Shown here: piece after piece, positions 60,836 through 64,000 of the stretch
Numbering within the stretch: the stretch's first letter is position 1
Layout of the letters: each line of letters opens with the position of its first letter
NCBI RefSeq assembly: GCF_018614975.1
Contig: NZ_JAGGNR010000008.1
Span: 434,001-498,000, forward strand
Source: Paenibacillus polymyxa
GTDB taxonomy: Bacteria > Bacillota > Bacilli > Paenibacillales > Paenibacillaceae
DNA length: 64,000 bases
Reading direction: 5' to 3'
Notes under the pieces: model-generated
The model's input: only the letters and a program-made list of their open reading frames with translations
The model's database searches: none
Told to the model about the DNA's origin: nothing
Translations under genes and position numbers: made by a program

Positions 60836-61606
60836 TTACACCCTGTGTCTCCTGCGATACTCAGATGGACTTATGCCCAACGTTTTGGAGAACACCCTGC
60901 TCAGATAAAATCCGTTTTCATATCCGCATCGCTCGGCAATTTGGTTAAGGGTCAGGCTGCTGTCAGCCAAGAGGTTCTGCGCTTTTTTCAGACGGACCCG
61001 TTTGAGATAGCCTGATGGCGTCTCCTGAAAAGCTTCCCGGAAACGCCTTGTCAACTGCACCGGACTCAAGGCCAGTCGCTGCGCCAATTCCTGAAGGCTG
61101 ATCTCCTCTTCCGCACGCTCCTCCAGCAGCGCTGCCGCTTCAGCCATTCGTGCGTCTTCAGTAAATCTCCGCTCCTGTAAGCGATTCTGTCTGCGTTCCA
61201 CCTGATACAGCTGCCACAAATCCATCATAAAATGTGTCTTCCAACGGGCAACTTCCCCCTTATTCTCCTCACTGTCCTGGCGTAAATAAGCGTACGTCGA
61301 GGCTAACCGCTTCGTGTCATTAATCAGCGATTTTCCGGCTGGTGGCAGAAACTCCTCCTCCTCCTCCTCCAGGCTACTGCTAAACTGTAAATAGTGAAAT
61401 GTCAGCGGGGTAATGACTGTCCGCCGAAAAGGAACCGCCGGGGGGCACAGCACCAGATCGCCAAAACTCGCTTCTCCGATCTGACCCCCAATCTCATAAT
61501 GGAATATTCCCTCTTCGACGGCAAAAGCCACCCAAGTCGTATAGATATCTTCCGTAAGAGCAAATTCCCCTTTTTGCTTCCAGTAGATGTGGTTAAGCAG
61601 CTCCAT
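60836..61606 (-). CDS. AraC-family regulator
   Basis: A 256-residue regulator; AAAGGGTGG precedes the ATG. The N-terminal sensor (WKQKGEFALTEDIYTTWVAF, LVLCPPAVPFRRTVIT) is a cupin-type fold with an acidic stretch of eight glutamates near residue 80. The C-terminus contains two HTH motifs: LQELAQRLALSPVQLTRRFR and LNQIAERCGYENGFYLSRVF, ending GISPSEYRRRH. It is divergent from the FAD oxidoreductase gene 146 bases away and may regulate it. Confidence 0.9.
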   Translation of the reverse strand: MELLNHIYWKQKGEFALTEDIYTTWVAFAVEEGIFHYEIGGQIGEASFGDLVLCPPAVPFRRTVITPLTFHYLQFSSSLEEEEEEFLPPAGKSLINDTKRLASTYAYLRQDSEENKGEVARWKTHFMMDLWQLYQVERRQNRLQERRFTEDARMAEAAALLEERAEEEISLQELAQRLALSPVQLTRRFREAFQETPSGYLKRVRLKKAQNLLADSSLTLNQIAERCGYENGFYLSRVFSKTLGISPSEYRRRHRV

Positions 61607-61752
61607 GACTTGACCACCCTTTCTGTGAAATAAAGTATATGTTTGATGATAGTATAGTGCATTTAAAAAGTGAATATATAAATCTAAGATGAAATTATAG
61701 ATATGTAGTTGGAGTCAAGGTGGATCTATCTTCAGTTGAGGAGGTCACAGAT

Positions 61753-64000
61753 ATGAAACAAGAGCATGTACAATACGACATCACCGTCATCGGCGGAGGA
61801 CTTGCTGGTGTATGCTCCGCGATAGCCGCTGCCCGCATGGGGCAGCAGGTGGCGCTGGTGCAGAACCGCCCCGTACTTGGCGGCAATTCCAGCAGTGAAG
61901 TACGCGTATGGGTCTGCGGCGCTACCGCCCACGGAATTAACCGTTATGCCCGCGAGACGGGCATCATGGGGGAACTGTTTGTAGAGAATCAGTATAGCAA
62001 CCCGGAAGGCAACCCGTATCTCTGGGACTTGATCATTTTGGAAGCCGTTCGAGCTGAATCCAACATCAGCCTGTACCTGAACACGGATGTCCATGAAGTT
62101 GAGGCAACCGGGGATGGCGAGGAACGCATGATTACCTCCGTTACCGGGTGGATGATGGGTTCTGAGCGCAAAATCCGATTCGAAAGTCAGATCTATCTGG
62201 ACTGTACGGGCGATGGATTGGTTGGCTTTCTGGCTGGAGCCAAGTTTGCACTCGGCCGGGAAGCCCGCAGCGAATATGGCGAAGATTGGGCACCGGAGGT
62301 GGCTGATCAGATCACGCTGGGCAGTACACTCCTCTTTTATACCAAGGATGCTGGTGCGCCTGTCCGTTATATCCCGCCTTCTTTTGCCAAGGATATTACA
62401 CAGACCAGCATTCCGATTCGCCGGGTCATTCGCAGCGGGGATTCCGGTTGTCATTACTGGTGGATTGAATGGGGCGGTGAACATGACACCGTTCATGACA
62501 ATGAGCTGATCCGTGATGAACTGTGGTCCGTGATCTACGGGATCTGGGACTATATCAAGAACTCCGGCAAGTTTGATGCCGACCATATGACGCTGGAGTG
62601 GATTGGTTCGCTGCCTGGCAAAAGGGAGTACCGCCGCTTCACGGGTGACTATGTGCTCACCCAGAACGATATTATCAGCCAGCGGGAGTTCCCGGATGCC
62701 GTCGCCTTTGGCGGCTGGTCCATTGACCTGCATCCCCCGCAGGGCATGTACGCCGAAGCGAGCGGCTCGAAGCATATGCATGCCGATGGCGTATATCACG
62801 TGCCGTTCCGCTCGCTGTATTCCGCCAATGTGCGGAATATGCTCATGGCCGGGCGCGACATCAGTGCATCACATGTCGCCTTCGGCACAACGCGCGTCAT
62901 GGCAACATGCGCGGTCATCGGCGAAGCCGCGGGTACGGGCGCGGCGCTCTGCGCGGCCATGGGGGTGTCGCCTCGCGAGCTGCACGCGAGGCATCTGGCG
63001 GTCCTGCAGCAGACGTTGCTGCGGCAGGACGCTTCCATCATCGGGGTGCGCAGCCACGATGAGCTGGATCTGGCCCGGCGTGCCAAGGCTACAGCCTCCA
63101 GCACGCTGACGGGCATCGCTCTTGAGCAGCCTGGCGAGACGTACCCGCTGGGTACGGATGTTGCCCTAATGCTGCCTGTGCATCCAGTGCTCAGCGGCCT
63201 GGAGCTGCTGCTGGATGCATCCAGCGATACCGCGCTGACGGTAGAGCTGTGGGATACGGGGCGTAAGGAGAACTACGTCCCGCATTGGTTACAAGTTACG
63301 GCGACTGTTAACGTTACAACAGGAACTGCGCAGTGGGTGAAGCTTCCGCTCGAATGGCGACCGGAAGAACCGCAGAATGCTTTTATAATCATCCGCTCCA
63401 ATAAAGCCGTCTCACTCTACCATTCGACAGAAGCACACAGCGGGGTGCTGATCTTCTTCAAAACAGAAGAAAACCACGTCTCCAAAAATCTGGAGGATCA
63501 TGCCACGGATCAGCCTGTCGTAGTATGGTCTATGCAGGGATTGGCGCGTCAGCCATTCTGCTGTCGTACCCTCTCTGAGACTTCGGCCTATTCAGCGGAC
63601 AACACGATTAACGGTTATCATCGCCCTTACGGTGGGCCGCAGCAGTGGATGTCGGAACCCATGGAGCCCGGCAAGCCGGAATATGTTCAGTTAACATGGG
63701 AAGAGCCGCAGATGTTGGCTGAAGTACATTTCACATTTAATGACGATGTGAACGAGGATCTGGTTAATTTACATCACCATCACACAACATTCCGCGTGAT
63801 GCCTGAGCTGGTGCGTGATTATCGCGTGGATGTACTGGCTCCGGCTGGCGAATGGATACAAGTCGCAAGTGTGCAAGAAAATCACAAAAGAAAAGTTATT
63901 CATTCCCTGGATGTCCCTGTGTCAGCTCAGGCTCTGAGAATCATAATTGATGCCACAAATGGCAGCAGATATGCCGAATTAATCGAGATTCGAGCTTACT
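61753..64000 (+). CDS. FAD-dependent oxidoreductase with C-terminal discoidin-like domain (cut by window edge)
   Basis: ATG 61753 has GAGGAGG 9 bases upstream and the frame stays open to the right edge (749 codons). It begins DITVIGGGLAGVCSAIAAAR, the FAD Rossmann motif, then VLGGNSSSEVRVWVCGA and YLDCTGDGLVGFLAGAKFAL, followed by LMAGRDISASHVAFGTTRVM near residue 365: the FAD_oxidored (PF12831) layout. The remaining ~300 residues contain beta-sandwich segments (VHPVLSGLELLLDASSDTAL; RDYRVDVLAPAGEWIQV) of a discoidin-like carbohydrate-binding type. No signal peptide is present. Members are often found in polysaccharide loci; the substrate is unknown. The stretch 62,880-63,260 is far richer in G+C than the rest of the gene. 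Confidence 0.88.
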   Translation, partial: MKQEHVQYDITVIGGGLAGVCSAIAAARMGQQVALVQNRPVLGGNSSSEVRVWVCGATAHGINRYARETGIMGELFVENQYSNPEGNPYLWDLIILEAVRAESNISLYLNTDVHEVEATGDGEERMITSVTGWMMGSERKIRFESQIYLDCTGDGLVGFLAGAKFALGREARSEYGEDWAPEVADQITLGSTLLFYTKDAGAPVRYIPPSFAKDITQTSIPIRRVIRSGDSGCHYWWIEWGGEHDTVHDNELIRDELWSVIYGIWDYIKNSGKFDADHMTLEWIGSLPGKREYRRFTGDYVLTQNDIISQREFPDAVAFGGWSIDLHPPQGMYAEASGSKHMHADGVYHVPFRSLYSANVRNMLMAGRDISASHVAFGTTRVMATCAVIGEAAGTGAALCAAMGVSPRELHARHLAVLQQTLLRQDASIIGVRSHDELDLARRAKATASSTLTGIALEQPGETYPLGTDVALMLPVHPVLSGLELLLDASSDTALTVELWDTGRKENYVPHWLQVTATVNVTTGTAQWVKLPLEWRPEEPQNAFIIIRSNKAVSLYHSTEAHSGVLIFFKTEENHVSKNLEDHATDQPVVVWSMQGLARQPFCCRTLSETSAYSADNTINGYHRPYGGPQQWMSEPMEPGKPEYVQLTWEEPQMLAEVHFTFNDDVNEDLVNLHHHHTTFRVMPELVRDYRVDVLAPAGEWIQVASVQENHKRKVIHSLDVPVSAQALRIIIDATNGSRYAELIEIRAY

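Noticed and set aside
61732..62799. A 355-codon minus-strand open frame
   Set aside because: It lies exactly opposite the FAD oxidoreductase gene, has no ribosome-binding site, and its translation does not look like a folded protein. The plus-strand frame has clear FAD motifs.

Overview
The window reads as a low-GC Gram-positive chromosome, most likely Paenibacillus (inference). The basis is strong Shine-Dalgarno sites, YesM/YesN-type two-component pairs, an S-layer-homology GH18 protein, a multi-module GH10 xylanase, a DUF3243 protein and Bacillus-type 7-1-7 Fur boxes. No rRNA, tRNA or CRISPR array was seen. The first ~26.8 kb are visibly more AT-rich than the rest and look like an accessory island. 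From ~26.9 kb on the sequence looks like ordinary host genome.

Region 1 (1-18,896, all minus strand, running off the left edge) is a dense cluster that I interpret as an unrecognised biosynthetic locus. Three genes (folE, queD, queE) are sufficient to make 7-carboxy-7-deazaguanine (CDG) from GTP. No queC follows. Around them sit a CDP-hexose pair (cytidylyltransferase plus 4,6-dehydratase-like), two glycosyltransferases, a radical SAM/SPASM enzyme, an O-carbamoyltransferase cut by the window edge, a second QueD-like protein without the catalytic cysteine, a lone IorA-like thiamine-diphosphate enzyme, a nucleoside-diphosphate-kinase-like/degenerate-PHP fusion, a kinase-like protein, two nucleotidyltransferase-like proteins, three phosphatase-type enzymes and two ABC exporters. 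The simplest reading is a glycosylated, probably carbamoylated deazaguanine-type metabolite with export and self-protection functions. The product is unknown to me.

Region 2 (18.9-26.8 kb) is gene-poor and decayed. It holds two IS30-family transposase relics, a broken staphylococcal-nuclease-like gene and other frame-broken remnants. It also has two intact genes with a BtrH/C39-like look (20.6 and 24.4 kb). The second is preceded by an overlapping 40-residue single-membrane-span ORF.

Region 3 (26.9-36.3 kb) carries an SRAP protein, a small metzincin-like secreted protease with a lipoprotein, and an AraC regulator fused in frame to a siderophore-binding lipoprotein, with perfect Fur boxes upstream and inside the linker. 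It then has a six-gene minus-strand block: a methionine-rich secreted protein, an OmpR-type regulator, a sensor kinase without an extracellular domain, CcdA, a TlpA/ResA-like thioredoxin lipoprotein and an MsrA-MsrB lipoprotein. I read this block as an extracytoplasmic methionine-oxidation defence and repair module with its own regulation.

Region 4 (36.3-51.6 kb) is mixed chromosomal content: GH2 beta-mannosidase with a LacI regulator, a divergent EamA/LysR pair, a TPR protein, heme O synthase, small proteins, a thioredoxin-reductase-like flavoprotein, an SLH-GH18 protein, a nitroreductase, an AraC regulator and glutathione peroxidase.

Region 5 (51.7-64.0 kb) is a carbohydrate (probably xylan) utilisation locus: two CUT1 permeases, a solute-binding lipoprotein, a YesN/YesM pair, a secreted CBM22-GH10-Fn3-CBM3 xylanase with a candidate cre site, an AraC regulator and a divergent FAD-dependent oxidoreductase that runs off the right edge. 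All coordinates and family assignments come from reading the sequence; no database search was run.
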